Of a stretch of 15,630 bases of DNA, positions 7,320 through 15,440 are shown piece by piece. Under the pieces are notes generated by a model that worked only from the letters and a program-made list of their open reading frames with translations, was not told where the DNA came from and did no database searches. The translations under genes and the position numbers were made by a program. The DNA lies in contig JAYRTJ010000082.1 in assembly GCA_041919675.1 (NCBI GenBank), forward strand, positions 1-15,630, in the 5' to 3' direction. Each line of letters starts with the position of its first letter. Positions within the stretch are counted from its first letter, which is position 1. Source of the stretch: SHVO01 sp041919675 (GTDB lineage Bacteria; Pseudomonadota; Alphaproteobacteria; Rhodospirillales; Rhodospirillaceae).

Positions 7320-8018
7320 ATGATCGACCTTCACTATTGGACCACGCCCAACGGCCACAAGATCACGATCTTTCTGGAGGAAGCCGGTGTTCCTTACACC
7401 CTGATCCCGGTGAATATCGGCACCGGCGAGCAGTTCAAGCCCGAGTTCCTGAAGATCGCCCCCAACAACCGGATTCCGGCCATCGTCGACCATAAGCCGG
7501 CGGATGGCGGGGCTCCGATCAGCCTGTTCGAGTCCGGCGCGATCCTGCTCTACCTCGCTGAAAAGATCGGCAAGTTCATCGAGGCCGACATTCGCGTCCG
7601 GACCGAGACCCTTCAATGGCTGTTCTGGCAGATGGGCGGCCTGGGCCCCATGGCGGGACAGAACCACCACTTCAACCGCTATGCGCCCGAGCAGATCCCT
7701 TACGCCCAGGAGCGCTATGTGAAGGAGACGAACCGTCTCTACGGCGTCCTCAACAAGCGCCTCGCCGACCGCGAGTTCGTGGCCGGTCCCTACTCTATCG
7801 CCGACATGGCCTCCTATCCCTGGATCGTGCCGCACGAAGCGCAAAAGCAGAACCTCGCCGACTTCCCCCATCTCAAGCGTTGGTTCGAAACGATTGGCGC
7901 GCGTCCAGCCGTGAAGCGCGCCTACGCTCTCGCCGACAGCTTCAAAAATCCCCCGACGATGAGCGAAGGCGCGAAGAAGGTGTTGTTCGGCCAGACCGCC
8001 TCGGTCGTAAAATCGTAA
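7320..8018 (+). CDS. yfcG: YfcG/Ure2p-like glutathione transferase, disulfide-bond oxidoreductase
   Basis: 232 residues. The N-terminal thioredoxin-fold domain starts MIDLHYWTTPNGHKI, nearly as in E. coli YfcG, including T9 and N11, which bind glutathione or its disulfide in that enzyme. NNRIPAIVD carries the cis-Pro (P53) and LFESGAI the Glu-Ser pair (71-72) that holds the gamma-glutamyl group. The helical domain carries GLGPMAGQNHHF (107-118), a signature of this class. YfcG proteins reduce small disulfides using two bound glutathiones and have poor classical transferase activity. Start: the ATG at 7320 has GGAG 5 nt upstream; an earlier in-frame ATG at 7281 lacks one. A C-terminal extension of about 17 residues (SEGAKKVLFGQTA) exceeds the E. 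coli protein. Confidence 0.95.
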   Translation: MIDLHYWTTPNGHKITIFLEEAGVPYTLIPVNIGTGEQFKPEFLKIAPNNRIPAIVDHKPADGGAPISLFESGAILLYLAEKIGKFIEADIRVRTETLQWLFWQMGGLGPMAGQNHHFNRYAPEQIPYAQERYVKETNRLYGVLNKRLADREFVAGPYSIADMASYPWIVPHEAQKQNLADFPHLKRWFETIGARPAVKRAYALADSFKNPPTMSEGAKKVLFGQTASVVKS

Positions 8019-8086
8019 ACGCGGCGGCTTTAATTTTATAAATATCAATGGTTTATTTGATCGTAGGTACTTCCAGGGACTAAAAC

Positions 8087-8092
8087 AGGGGG
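8087..8092 (+). promoter_or_regulatory. Shine-Dalgarno deciding a GTG start
   Basis: AGGGGG lies 8 nt before the GTG at 8101 and overlaps the alternative GTG at 8092, so 8101 is the supported start of the following peptidase. The 8019-8085 stretch before it is AT-rich and should contain the promoter, but only a poor TTGATC / CTAAAA pair is visible. Confidence 0.6.
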
Positions 8093-8100
8093 TGGGTTCA

Positions 8101-9504
8101 GTGAAAAACTTCACGGGGTTTCTCGCGCAAGCGGCCGTCGCCTGCTTCGCATTTTCCGGTACGGCCGGCGCACAAGACGTCATCGCCAAGAATTACGGCG
8201 CGGCGGCCTCACGCATCATCGCCGAAGCAACCTCGGCACCGAGCGCCTCCGGCGCCTGGAACCGCCTCGCGGAACTCACGGACAAGTACCCCGGCCGCCT
8301 CAGCGGCAGCACGAACCTTGAAAGTGCGCTGCGCTGGGCGGAAGGCGAGATGAAGAAAGACGGCCTCGCCAATGTGCGCATCGAAAAGGTGATGGTGCCG
8401 CATTGGGTGCGCGGCGCTGAAAGCGCGGCCATCGTACGTCCCTATCCCGCGCCCCTCGTCATCGCCACGCTCGGCGGCAGCGTCGGTGGAATCGTGGAAG
8501 CCGAAGTTCTCGTCGTCAAAAGCTTCGAGGAATTGGACAAGCGCGCCGGCGAAGCCAAAGGCAAGATCGTTCTCTTCAACGTGGCCTTCGACGAAAAGGC
8601 CGAACCCCTGTCGGTTTACAAGGTCGTGACCGGCGTGCGCGGAACAGGCGCTTCGCGCGCCGCCGCCCACGGCGCCGTCGGCGCGCTGGTACGCTCCGTC
8701 GGTCCCGTCGGGCATCGCACGCCGCATACCGGCGGCATGCGTTATGACGAAAAACTTCCGAAGATCCCCGCCGCCGCGGTTTCGGCGGAAGACTCGGACA
8801 AATTGCAGCGCATGCAGGACCGCGGCGAAAAGACAATCGTACGCCTGTCGCTCGGCGCGCAGATGCTGCCCGACGCGGAATCCGGCAACGTGATCGCCGA
8901 GATCAAGGGCCGCGAGAAGCCGGATGAGGTCGTGCTCATCAGCGGACATATCGATTCCTGGGACATCGCCGCAGGCGCCATGGATGACGGCGGCGGCTGC
9001 GTCGCGATGTGGGAAGCCTTGCGCGTCTTGAAGCGCCTGAACCTCACGCCGCGCCGCACGATCCGCCTCGTGCTGTTCACCAATGAAGAGAACGGTACGC
9101 GCGGCGGCACCACCTACCGCGACGCCCACAAAGACCAGCTTTCCAAACATGTGCTGGCGATGGAATCCGATGACGGCGTTTTGCCGATCGAAGGTTATGA
9201 CTTCGCCGGAACGCCCAAAGCCCGCGACACGATCGCCCAGATCGTCAAATTATTGGCGCCTGTCGGCGGCACGAGCCTGAACGACGGCTTCAACGGCGCG
9301 GACATCACGCCCATGGTCACCGCCGCGAAAATTCCCGCCATGTCGCCGAAGGTGGACATGAAGCGCTATTTCTATCTGCATCACACCCCGGCCGACACGG
9401 TCGACAAGGTGGATGCGAATGAAATGGCGCGCCTGACGGCGGCCATGGCGACCATCGCCTACGTCGTCGCGGATCTTCCCGAGGCGCTGGACCGCGCGCC
9501 TTAG
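8101..9504 (+). CDS. Secreted M28-family peptidase, carboxypeptidase Q-like
   Basis: 467 residues from a GTG start. The N-terminus KNFTGFLAQAAVACFAFSGTAGA is a Sec signal peptide with probable cleavage after AGA. Residues ~125-250 fit a protease-associated (PA) domain insert. The zinc peptidase core follows: SGHIDSWD (H283), GAMDDGGG (D295), TNEENGTRGG (E329 catalytic, E330 ligand), MESDDG (D357) and LHHTPADTVD (H428). This full di-zinc set and the wording of the motifs match mammalian plasma glutamate carboxypeptidase (CPQ) and bacterial relatives, which release amino acids from dipeptides or short peptides. Its last four bases overlap the end of the convergent D-aminoacylase-like gene. Periplasmic or secreted location is inferred from the signal peptide. 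Confidence 0.93.
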   Translation: MKNFTGFLAQAAVACFAFSGTAGAQDVIAKNYGAAASRIIAEATSAPSASGAWNRLAELTDKYPGRLSGSTNLESALRWAEGEMKKDGLANVRIEKVMVPHWVRGAESAAIVRPYPAPLVIATLGGSVGGIVEAEVLVVKSFEELDKRAGEAKGKIVLFNVAFDEKAEPLSVYKVVTGVRGTGASRAAAHGAVGALVRSVGPVGHRTPHTGGMRYDEKLPKIPAAAVSAEDSDKLQRMQDRGEKTIVRLSLGAQMLPDAESGNVIAEIKGREKPDEVVLISGHIDSWDIAAGAMDDGGGCVAMWEALRVLKRLNLTPRRTIRLVLFTNEENGTRGGTTYRDAHKDQLSKHVLAMESDDGVLPIEGYDFAGTPKARDTIAQIVKLLAPVGGTSLNDGFNGADITPMVTAAKIPAMSPKVDMKRYFYLHHTPADTVDKVDANEMARLTAAMATIAYVVADLPEALDRAP

Positions 9505-11087
9505 GATTTGGCGCCGGGCCGCCTCAGCACCTGACCGGGCCCTGCGTCATTCCACTTTCCGTTGTCGACAACCGGCACGCCGTTGACGATCACATAGGGA
9601 ATGCCGTCGGGATACTGGTGCGGATTCTGGAACGTCGCCTTGTCGGTGACGATCGCCGGATCGAACACGACCACGTCCGCCCATGCGCCCGCGGTGAGAC
9701 GGCCCCGATCCTTGAGGCCGAGGCGGTCCGCGGGAAGACTGCTCATCTTGCGCACAGCGTCCTCAAGAGTCAGGACCTTCAACTCGCGCACGTAGCGACC
9801 CAGCACACGCGGAAAGGTGCCGTAGGAGCGCGGATGCGGGCTGCCCTCGCCGAGTTTGCCCACACGCCCATCCGTGGCGATGGCGGTGAAGGGATATTTC
9901 ATGATGCGCTGGACATCTTCCTCATTGATCGCATGGAAGATCGCGCCCGCATTGCCGCGACGGATGGCTTCGATGGCCAGACGCGCGCCGTTTTCCGGCG
10001 TTGGCGACAACCCCTCGCGCACCGCCCAGTCTTTCAGGGTCTTGCCTTCAAGCGATTTGTCCCACGGCACGATGGAGAACTGGATATTGCCGATATCACC
10101 GGCGCCGCGGTCGTTCATGATATTCCAGACGATCCCTTCCATGATGCCTTCGCTCTGCTTGCGGTCATCGACACGGGCAAGGAAAGCTTTGTCGCCGCCG
10201 GCTAAGGCTTCGGGGGGAACCAGAATGTCGATATTGGTGTGGGACGCCGTGTAGGGATACTGGTCGATCATGACATCGACGCCCTCCTTGCGGGCGGCTT
10301 CGACCATTGCCAATGTTTTCACGCTCGCGCCCCAGTTCGGGCTGCCGACCGCTTTGTGATGCGTCAGCACGACCGGGATATTCGCCTTGCGGCCGATCTC
10401 GATCGCCTCGCCGACGCCTTCCAAAAGCTTCGCGCCTTCGTCGCGCAGGTGCGAGGTATAGATGCCGCCCATCCCCGCGGCGACCCTGGATAGCTCGATC
10501 ACCTCGCCGATCTCGGAATAAACGCCCGGCGTATAACGCAGGCCCGTGGAAAGTCCGAAGGCGCCGTCGCGCATGCCCTGGGCAACACGCGCCTTCATCT
10601 CGCTCAGTTCAGCGGCGGTCGGCGCCCGGTTGTCGAGGCCCATCACCGCCTCGCGGATGCTATTGTGACCGGTCAGGTAAGCCACGTTCATCCCGAGGTT
10701 CAGGGCGTCGGCTTTCTCGAGATAGTCGGCCAGCGGCCACGGACTGCTGCCGTCAGGACCGCCCAGCGCCGTGGTCACGCCCTGGCGCACCAGATTCTCG
10801 CCGGACGGAAGCGCGACGGGATCCATGTGCAGATGGAGATCGATGAAACCCGGCGCGACCGCCTTACCGGCAGCATCGATGACGCGGACAGCGTTGGTCT
10901 TGGGAAGAGCGGTGGGCGAAACGCGGACAATTTTGCCGTCGTCGATGGCGACATCGGCGCGGAAGCCCGCTTTACCGGTGCCGTCGATCACCGTTCCGCC
11001 CGTGATCAGAAAGTCCCATTTCGTATCCGCGGCCTGGGCGGGCCCGGCCAGCAAAAAGGCCGCAAACGCGGACGCCATCATCTTCAT
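9501..11087 (-). CDS. Exported D-aminoacylase / N-acyl-D-amino-acid deacylase family amidohydrolase
   Basis: 528 residues. The signal peptide MKMMASAFAAFLLAGPAQA ends in AQA. A small beta domain (VIDGTGKAGFRADVAIDDGK) precedes the TIM barrel with metal motif DLHLHMD (H85, H87), TSHLRDEG (H213), LTHHKAVG (H243/H244) and ATDGRVG (D406); AGAWADVVVFD closes the fold. These fit the D-aminoacylase branch, which frees D-amino acids from N-acyl derivatives. In the Alcaligenes enzyme a Cys after the GVTT motif bridges the metals; here GVTTALGGPDG places Asp112 there, so the metal site or substrate may differ. The ATG at 11085-11087 has GGGGGA 6 nt upstream; the open frame to 11240 adds a basic stretch with no export signal and is rejected. 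Confidence 0.9.
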   Translation of the reverse strand: MKMMASAFAAFLLAGPAQAADTKWDFLITGGTVIDGTGKAGFRADVAIDDGKIVRVSPTALPKTNAVRVIDAAGKAVAPGFIDLHLHMDPVALPSGENLVRQGVTTALGGPDGSSPWPLADYLEKADALNLGMNVAYLTGHNSIREAVMGLDNRAPTAAELSEMKARVAQGMRDGAFGLSTGLRYTPGVYSEIGEVIELSRVAAGMGGIYTSHLRDEGAKLLEGVGEAIEIGRKANIPVVLTHHKAVGSPNWGASVKTLAMVEAARKEGVDVMIDQYPYTASHTNIDILVPPEALAGGDKAFLARVDDRKQSEGIMEGIVWNIMNDRGAGDIGNIQFSIVPWDKSLEGKTLKDWAVREGLSPTPENGARLAIEAIRRGNAGAIFHAINEEDVQRIMKYPFTAIATDGRVGKLGEGSPHPRSYGTFPRVLGRYVRELKVLTLEDAVRKMSSLPADRLGLKDRGRLTAGAWADVVVFDPAIVTDKATFQNPHQYPDGIPYVIVNGVPVVDNGKWNDAGPGQVLRRPGAKS

Positions 11088-11219
11088 GAGATCCCCCTTC
11101 CCGATCGGACCGGCGCCAACGGTACCTGAGTGTCGCCGCCGCCGCACGCGGGATCGGCGCGCCCCATCGATTCTGTAACAATCTCCCGGGATCAATGGCT
11201 TATGGGCCCGGCAACCCGC

Positions 11220-11225
11220 TATGAT
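11220..11225 (+). promoter_or_regulatory. Possible -10 element for the second M28 gene
   Basis: TATGAT matches the -10 consensus in 5 of 6 bases and lies 31 bp before the ATG at 11257. The best -35 (TGGCTT at 11196, 18-bp spacer) is poor, so the call is weak. It is in the 169-bp gap between divergent genes. Confidence 0.25.
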
Positions 11226-11243
11226 CGCCGGACGACCCATGGT

Positions 11244-11250
11244 GGAGAGG
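11244..11250 (+). promoter_or_regulatory. Shine-Dalgarno deciding the M28 start
   Basis: GGAGAGG ends 6 nt before the ATG at 11257. The in-frame ATGs at 11221 and 11239 have nothing comparable, and starting at 11257 gives a clean signal peptide. Confidence 0.7.
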
Positions 11251-11256
11251 ACGCCG

Positions 11257-12456
11257 ATGACGCTGTTCCGTTCTTGGATTGCCGTAAGCGCTCTCGTGGC
11301 CCTGGCGCCACTCGCCGCCGCTCAGACCATAGCTTCGGTTGAGCCCAACCCCGCCGTTCAGACCCTGGTGCAGCGCCTCGACCTTGAACGCTACAAGTCC
11401 ACCATCAAAGGTCTCACCCAATTCGGCGACCGGCGCGAAGGCACCGACCGCAACCGTGCCGCCATCGATTGGATCGAAGCGCAGTTGAAGAGTTACGGCT
11501 GCGCCAACACCGAGCGCCTTAAGTACGAATATCATCCGCCCGCCCCGGGCGTGGCGCGGGCGCCGTCGGACGCTCAAGTCCCCGGACGCGGTCCCGGTGG
11601 CTCGCAGCCGCGCGGCCTCAAAGCCGCGACCGGCGTCAACACCGACGCCATGAAACAGCCCGACGCGAAACTGCGCGAGCTCAACAAACAGCCCTCGACA
11701 CCGGGCTCCCGCGAGCAGGTCTATTGCACCAAGGTCGGCACGGCGCGGCCGAACGAGATGTACATCATCGGCGCGCATATGGATGGGCACGGCTGGGGTG
11801 AAGCGGCCAACGACGACGGCTCGGGCACCGCGCTGGTGATGGAACTGGCGCGCATTTTCTCGAGCCCCGACGTACAGACCGACCGGTCGATCCGCTTCGT
11901 GCTGTGGAACAATGAAGAGACCGGCCTCAACGGCGCGCGCGCCTATGTCGAACAGCGCGCCAAACTGCAGGGCCAGGAAAGCCCGGCGGGATCAGGGCGC
12001 TATCCCGAACCCAAATGGCTCGGCATGGTGCAGCACGACATGATGCTGTTCGATCACGGCATGCCCCGCGCCGACGGCACATTGCCGCCGACGCAACGCC
12101 CCGAAGCGGACGTGAATATCGAATACCAGAGCGTTTCGAAAATGGCCGCGGACTCGCAGGCCTTCGCCTGGATGTTCTCGCAAGCCAACGAGAAGTACGC
12201 CGCCAACTATCCCGCGACGGTGGGCAGTCACATGACCAATACGGACTCCGTTCCCTTTCAGGACCTGATCCCCTCCATCAGCATGCGCGAGAATGAGCGC
12301 GGCGCTCATATCGGAAACGGCTGGGATCCGCACTGGCACCAGGCGACCGATGTGTTCGCGACGTTCAGCGACGATGACTTCCGTCTCGGGCTGAACGCCG
12401 CGCAAACTACCTTGGGCGCGATCGGCGAACTCGCCGGCGCGACCCTTAAGAAGTAA
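11257..12456 (+). CDS. Secreted M28-family zinc aminopeptidase
   Basis: 399 residues. MTLFRSWIAVSALVALAPLAAA is a Sec signal peptide ending in AAA before QT. The metallopeptidase set is complete: GAHMDGHGWG (H174), ANDDGSG (D186), NNEETGLNGA (E220 catalytic, E221 ligand), QHDMMLFD (D261) and HWHQATDVF (H361). Between the first strands and the core is a Pro/Gly-rich, probably flexible insert (residues ~94-150) bracketed by the only two mature cysteines, C82 and C157, which could form a disulfide. No PA domain is present, and the protein is clearly different from the other M28 peptidase in the window. M28 enzymes of this size usually remove N-terminal residues from peptides; the exact specificity is not readable. 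It converges on the amidase gene with a 2-bp gap. Confidence 0.92.
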   Translation: MTLFRSWIAVSALVALAPLAAAQTIASVEPNPAVQTLVQRLDLERYKSTIKGLTQFGDRREGTDRNRAAIDWIEAQLKSYGCANTERLKYEYHPPAPGVARAPSDAQVPGRGPGGSQPRGLKAATGVNTDAMKQPDAKLRELNKQPSTPGSREQVYCTKVGTARPNEMYIIGAHMDGHGWGEAANDDGSGTALVMELARIFSSPDVQTDRSIRFVLWNNEETGLNGARAYVEQRAKLQGQESPAGSGRYPEPKWLGMVQHDMMLFDHGMPRADGTLPPTQRPEADVNIEYQSVSKMAADSQAFAWMFSQANEKYAANYPATVGSHMTNTDSVPFQDLIPSISMRENERGAHIGNGWDPHWHQATDVFATFSDDDFRLGLNAAQTTLGAIGELAGATLKK

Positions 12457-12467
12457 CCCTACTTCTT
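12448..12467. terminator. Symmetric stem-loop spanning both convergent stop codons
   Basis: AAGAAGTA, a 4-nt ACCC loop and TACTTCTT form a perfect 8-bp stem that includes the stops of the M28 peptidase and the amidase; both proteins end in Lys-Lys. It could act in both directions, but the stem is AT-rich and there is no T-tract, so termination activity is doubtful. Confidence 0.3.
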
Positions 12468-13997
12468 GGCCATCATCGACGGACGGCGTGCGCCCGAAGC
12501 CTTCTCGTAGGCATACCCCAGCGAGAGGACATAAGCCTCGGACCAAGCCGGACCGATGAACGAAATACCGACCGGAAGATTTTCCACGAATCCCATCGGC
12601 ACCGTCAGGTGCGGATAACCCGCCACGGCCGGCAGCGTGGTCGAGGACGGGCCGCCGGCATCGCCGTTCACTTGGTCGATGAGCCAGGGCGGATTGAGGG
12701 TCGGGGCGATCAGGACCGTGACATTGTTGTCGGCCAGCAGCTTATCGAGGCCGTTTTCCTGGGCCTGCTTACGCACCGCTTCGCGGTCGGCGATGTAGCC
12801 CGCGTCCGTAAGATCCGGCATGGCTTGCGCCTGCTCGAACAGATCTTGCCCAAACAACGGCGTCTCGCGCGGCTCGCCTTTGTTGAAGGCGATGATGTCG
12901 GCCAGCGTGCGGTTCTTCACAGCAGCCGGGGTCTTGGACAGATAAGAGTTGAGGTCCGCTTTCAGCTCCGTGAGCAGCAGCGGGAACTCCTTGTCCTTGA
13001 TCACGCCGAAATCGAAGGTCTTGATCTCGACGAGTTCGGCGCCTTGAGCCTTTAGAACACCTAGCGCTGCGTCGAACACCGCCAGGGTCTTCGGCGAATA
13101 GCCATCGATAAAGCGGATGACGCCCAACCGCGCGCCCTTCAGCGCTTCGGGGTTCAGGGCCTTCACATAGTCGGTTTTGTGAGAGTCCGCGTCCCTGGTG
13201 GCGGGATCGGCGGGATCGGACCCGGCGATCGCCGTCAGGATCGCCGCCGCATCGGCGACCGTCAGAGTCATCGGACCGGCTGTATCCTGCACATGGCTGA
13301 TCGGCACGATCCCCGTGCGCGACACCAGGCCCACGGTCGGCTTCAGGCCAACGATGCCGTTGGCGGCCGCCGGACAGGTGATGGACCCGTCCGTTTCCGT
13401 ACCGATGGCGGCAGGCGCGAGACCCGCCGCAACGGCGCTGCCCGACCCCGAGCTGGAACCGCAGGCCGTACGTTCAGGCGCATGCGCATTGCGGGCGAGC
13501 CCGCCGACGGCGCTCCAGCCGCTGCTGGAATACTGCGAGCGGATGTTAGCCCACTCAGAGAGGTTGGCTTTGCCGAGGATCACGGCCCCGGCGGCGCGCA
13601 GGCCGGCGATGGACGGCGCATCCTGCTCCGGACGGTTGTCGGCCAGCGCCAGCGAACCGGCGGTAGTTACCATGCCGCGCACGTCGATATTGTCCTTGAT
13701 GAGGATCGGCATGCCATTCAGTGCGCCAACCGTCCCGGCCGCCGCGCGCTTGTCGGCTTCCGTCGCTTCATCCACCGCGGCGGGATTCACCGCCAGCACG
13801 GCATTGAAGCCGGGATTGAGCTTTTCGATACGCGCGAGATAAGCCTTCGCGACATCCGCGGCGCTGGTCTTTTTTGCGGCAACGTCGGCGGCCAGGGCCG
13901 CCATGTCTTTCTCGGCCACCGGATAAGACGGCGGCGCCGCCGGCGAACAGGCGCCGACCGCGAGAAGCGTCGTAAGAGCAATATGCCGGGCACGCAT
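12459..13997 (-). CDS. Amidase-signature family lipoprotein
   Basis: 512 residues. The N-terminus MRARHIALTTLLAVGACSPA ends in a lipobox-like VGAC, giving lipidated Cys17 and a periplasmic, membrane-anchored enzyme. The Ser-cisSer-Lys triad of amidase-signature enzymes is visible: ILIKDNID (K101), the Gly/Ser loop ACGSSSGSGSAVAAG (cis-Ser ~S182) and TETDGSITCPA (nucleophile S205). The C-terminal GYPHLTVPMGF and LPVGISFIG are also typical. These enzymes hydrolyse amides, from peptide C-terminal amides to fatty or aryl amides; GatA can be excluded because this one is exported. The start at 13995-13997 has GGGGGGA 6 nt upstream; a TTG five codons earlier lies inside that site. The gene lies 123 bp downstream of the unknown exported gene on the same strand. 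Confidence 0.92.
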   Translation of the reverse strand: MRARHIALTTLLAVGACSPAAPPSYPVAEKDMAALAADVAAKKTSAADVAKAYLARIEKLNPGFNAVLAVNPAAVDEATEADKRAAAGTVGALNGMPILIKDNIDVRGMVTTAGSLALADNRPEQDAPSIAGLRAAGAVILGKANLSEWANIRSQYSSSGWSAVGGLARNAHAPERTACGSSSGSGSAVAAGLAPAAIGTETDGSITCPAAANGIVGLKPTVGLVSRTGIVPISHVQDTAGPMTLTVADAAAILTAIAGSDPADPATRDADSHKTDYVKALNPEALKGARLGVIRFIDGYSPKTLAVFDAALGVLKAQGAELVEIKTFDFGVIKDKEFPLLLTELKADLNSYLSKTPAAVKNRTLADIIAFNKGEPRETPLFGQDLFEQAQAMPDLTDAGYIADREAVRKQAQENGLDKLLADNNVTVLIAPTLNPPWLIDQVNGDAGGPSSTTLPAVAGYPHLTVPMGFVENLPVGISFIGPAWSEAYVLSLGYAYEKASGARRPSMMAKK

Positions 13998-14068
13998 GCC
14001 AAGTCCCCCCAAGGAATGGATATGAGCGGGAATTGTTCACGACTTTTGGCATGGCCCGCAAGGGCGAT

Positions 14069-14101
14069 ATGGCGGCCCCACGCATCGCGCAAGGCCGCCA
14101 T
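14069..14101 (-). terminator. Stem-loop after the unknown exported gene
   Basis: ATGGCGGCC and GGCCGCCAT form a perfect 9-bp, mostly G+C stem with a 15-nt loop, 20 nt downstream of the stop at 14121. No T-run follows, so it may be an mRNA-end or attenuating structure before the amidase rather than a full terminator. Confidence 0.35.
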
Positions 14102-14120
14102 TCATATAAGGTAGGCCGTT

Positions 14121-15215
14121 TTAATCCCGGCTGCCCACGGCGCCGGCGGCCGGTCCCGCCGCCACGACCCTCTTGTCCGGGTGAATGACGAACACCTGCG
14201 TGAAGCCGACCTTCATGGCCGTCGAGATCGCGGTGTTCTCACCCGTCTTCGGATCCGGATATCCGTCGGCGTTCTTGCGCATCAGGCGGTAGATCGAGGG
14301 CGTGGAGGCCTGCCCGTAAGCCTGGTGATGCGTCGAACGCTGACGGTTCGACGTCTCGTTCCACATTTCGATGTCCATGAACCCGGCAAGAATTCCTTGC
14401 GCGCGATCCGGCGTCAGCGCCAGACGCCACTGTGCATTACGATAGAGAAGATCGGCGGGACCGCGTCCGCTCGCCGACGGCATCAGATAATCCGCGCCCT
14501 GACTTCTCAGCACGCCGTTCTCGATCTTCGCCTTGAAGGTCTGATGGAACATTTTGCCCCAGCGCATGTCGATGCGCTGCGTGCCGCCCGGCAGATAGGT
14601 GGCTCCGGTCGCATCCGTCATCGGACGGTCCATGCCGCGATAGGTCGTCAACGTCACATCCGGGTCATTCACCAGATCATCAACGTCCGTCAGTTCGATG
14701 ACGATGATGTTGTAGTCTTCCTTGCGCCACTCGTTCATGGCGCCGAGGTTGTAGGAGGACGAGCGATAATTGGCGACACAACCCCACGCGCGCTGGGTGC
14801 CGTTGTCGATGCCTTTATTGCCGTCCGGATCCGTGTAGTCGTTGACATCGGCCTTGCCGTCGAGATCCAGCCCAAAGGCGATCTTGGCTTCCGATTCATA
14901 AAACGGCGTACGCTCTTGCGCGGTCGTGGGAAACCACACCTGACTTTCGCGCTCAAGCTGGCTTTCCAGGATCGTCCACTTCTGCATTTCCGGATAGAGG
15001 ATCTTGAACTGCTCGCGCGGGCCGTCATTGATGCCGTGCGGACATTCCAGCTTGCCGTCCGGCGTATCCCAAATCGCTTTGTACTCGGTGGTCATGACGT
15101 AAGCGATGGCGCGGTTCTGCACCGGGCTCGTCACGGTCTCCGCCGCGCGGGTGGGCGCGGCCAGACATGCGCCGGACGCCAGGATCAGGGTCAGCAATTT
15201 CGCAGGATGTGTCAT
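14121..15215 (-). CDS. Exported protein of unrecognised family, acidic metal-site-like segment
   Basis: 364 residues; I do not recognise the family. The ATG at 15213-15215 follows GGGAGAGA at good spacing. MTHPAKLLTLILASGACLAAPTRA is a signal peptide; cleavage after TRA is most likely, though SGAC could be a weak lipobox. Residues 117-138 (LDLDGKADVNDYTDPDGNKG core) contain two D-x-D-G loops like EF-hand or thrombospondin-type calcium sites. Further on come an aromatic, polar region (CVANYRSSSYN, MNEWRKEDYN), an acidic ITDVDDLVNDPD-like strand (ELTDVDDLVNDPD), and a STHHQAYGQ stretch (~295-303). No hydrolase motif is evident. The C-terminus is closely repeated in the partial gene at the right edge, so this is one of a tandem pair. 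A secreted binding or structural protein is possible; function is unknown. Confidence 0.85.
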   Translation of the reverse strand: MTHPAKLLTLILASGACLAAPTRAAETVTSPVQNRAIAYVMTTEYKAIWDTPDGKLECPHGINDGPREQFKILYPEMQKWTILESQLERESQVWFPTTAQERTPFYESEAKIAFGLDLDGKADVNDYTDPDGNKGIDNGTQRAWGCVANYRSSSYNLGAMNEWRKEDYNIIVIELTDVDDLVNDPDVTLTTYRGMDRPMTDATGATYLPGGTQRIDMRWGKMFHQTFKAKIENGVLRSQGADYLMPSASGRGPADLLYRNAQWRLALTPDRAQGILAGFMDIEMWNETSNRQRSTHHQAYGQASTPSIYRLMRKNADGYPDPKTGENTAISTAMKVGFTQVFVIHPDKRVVAAGPAAGAVGSRD

Positions 15216-15370
15216 GGCTCTCTCCCAGTTCGTGTGCCCGGCGCGGGCCGGCGGCATAGGACAGCATAGACAGCTTACGTGCTGATGATAGAAGCGGTGC
15301 GGTGGGCTTCACCGTCTCTTAGCGTACTTCGAAGCCTCCTCGGCCACCACCGATGTTCGCGGCCGCATCG

Positions 15371-15421
15371 CACAAAAAGAACGCGACCGCTCTGGGGAGA
15401 CTTGGGAATGAGCGGTCGCGT
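15371..15421 (-). terminator. Intrinsic terminator with T-tract
   Basis: On the minus strand ACGCGACCGCTC, a 17-nt loop and GAGCGGTCGCGT form a perfect 12-bp G+C-rich stem, directly followed by TCTTTTTG. It lies 55 nt downstream of the partial paralog's stop and should end that transcript before the next gene. Confidence 0.75.
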
Positions 15422-15440
15422 CGAGGGATAACTTTGATAT

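Noticed and set aside
7992..8035. Terminator for yfcG
   Set aside because: The 5-bp stem GACCG/CGGTC lies in the coding end and is not followed by T; the later TTTAATTTT has no stable stem directly before it.
9496..9514. GCGCC/GGCGC stem across the overlapping stops
   Set aside because: 5-bp stem with a 9-nt loop and no T-tract; expected by chance in G+C-rich DNA.
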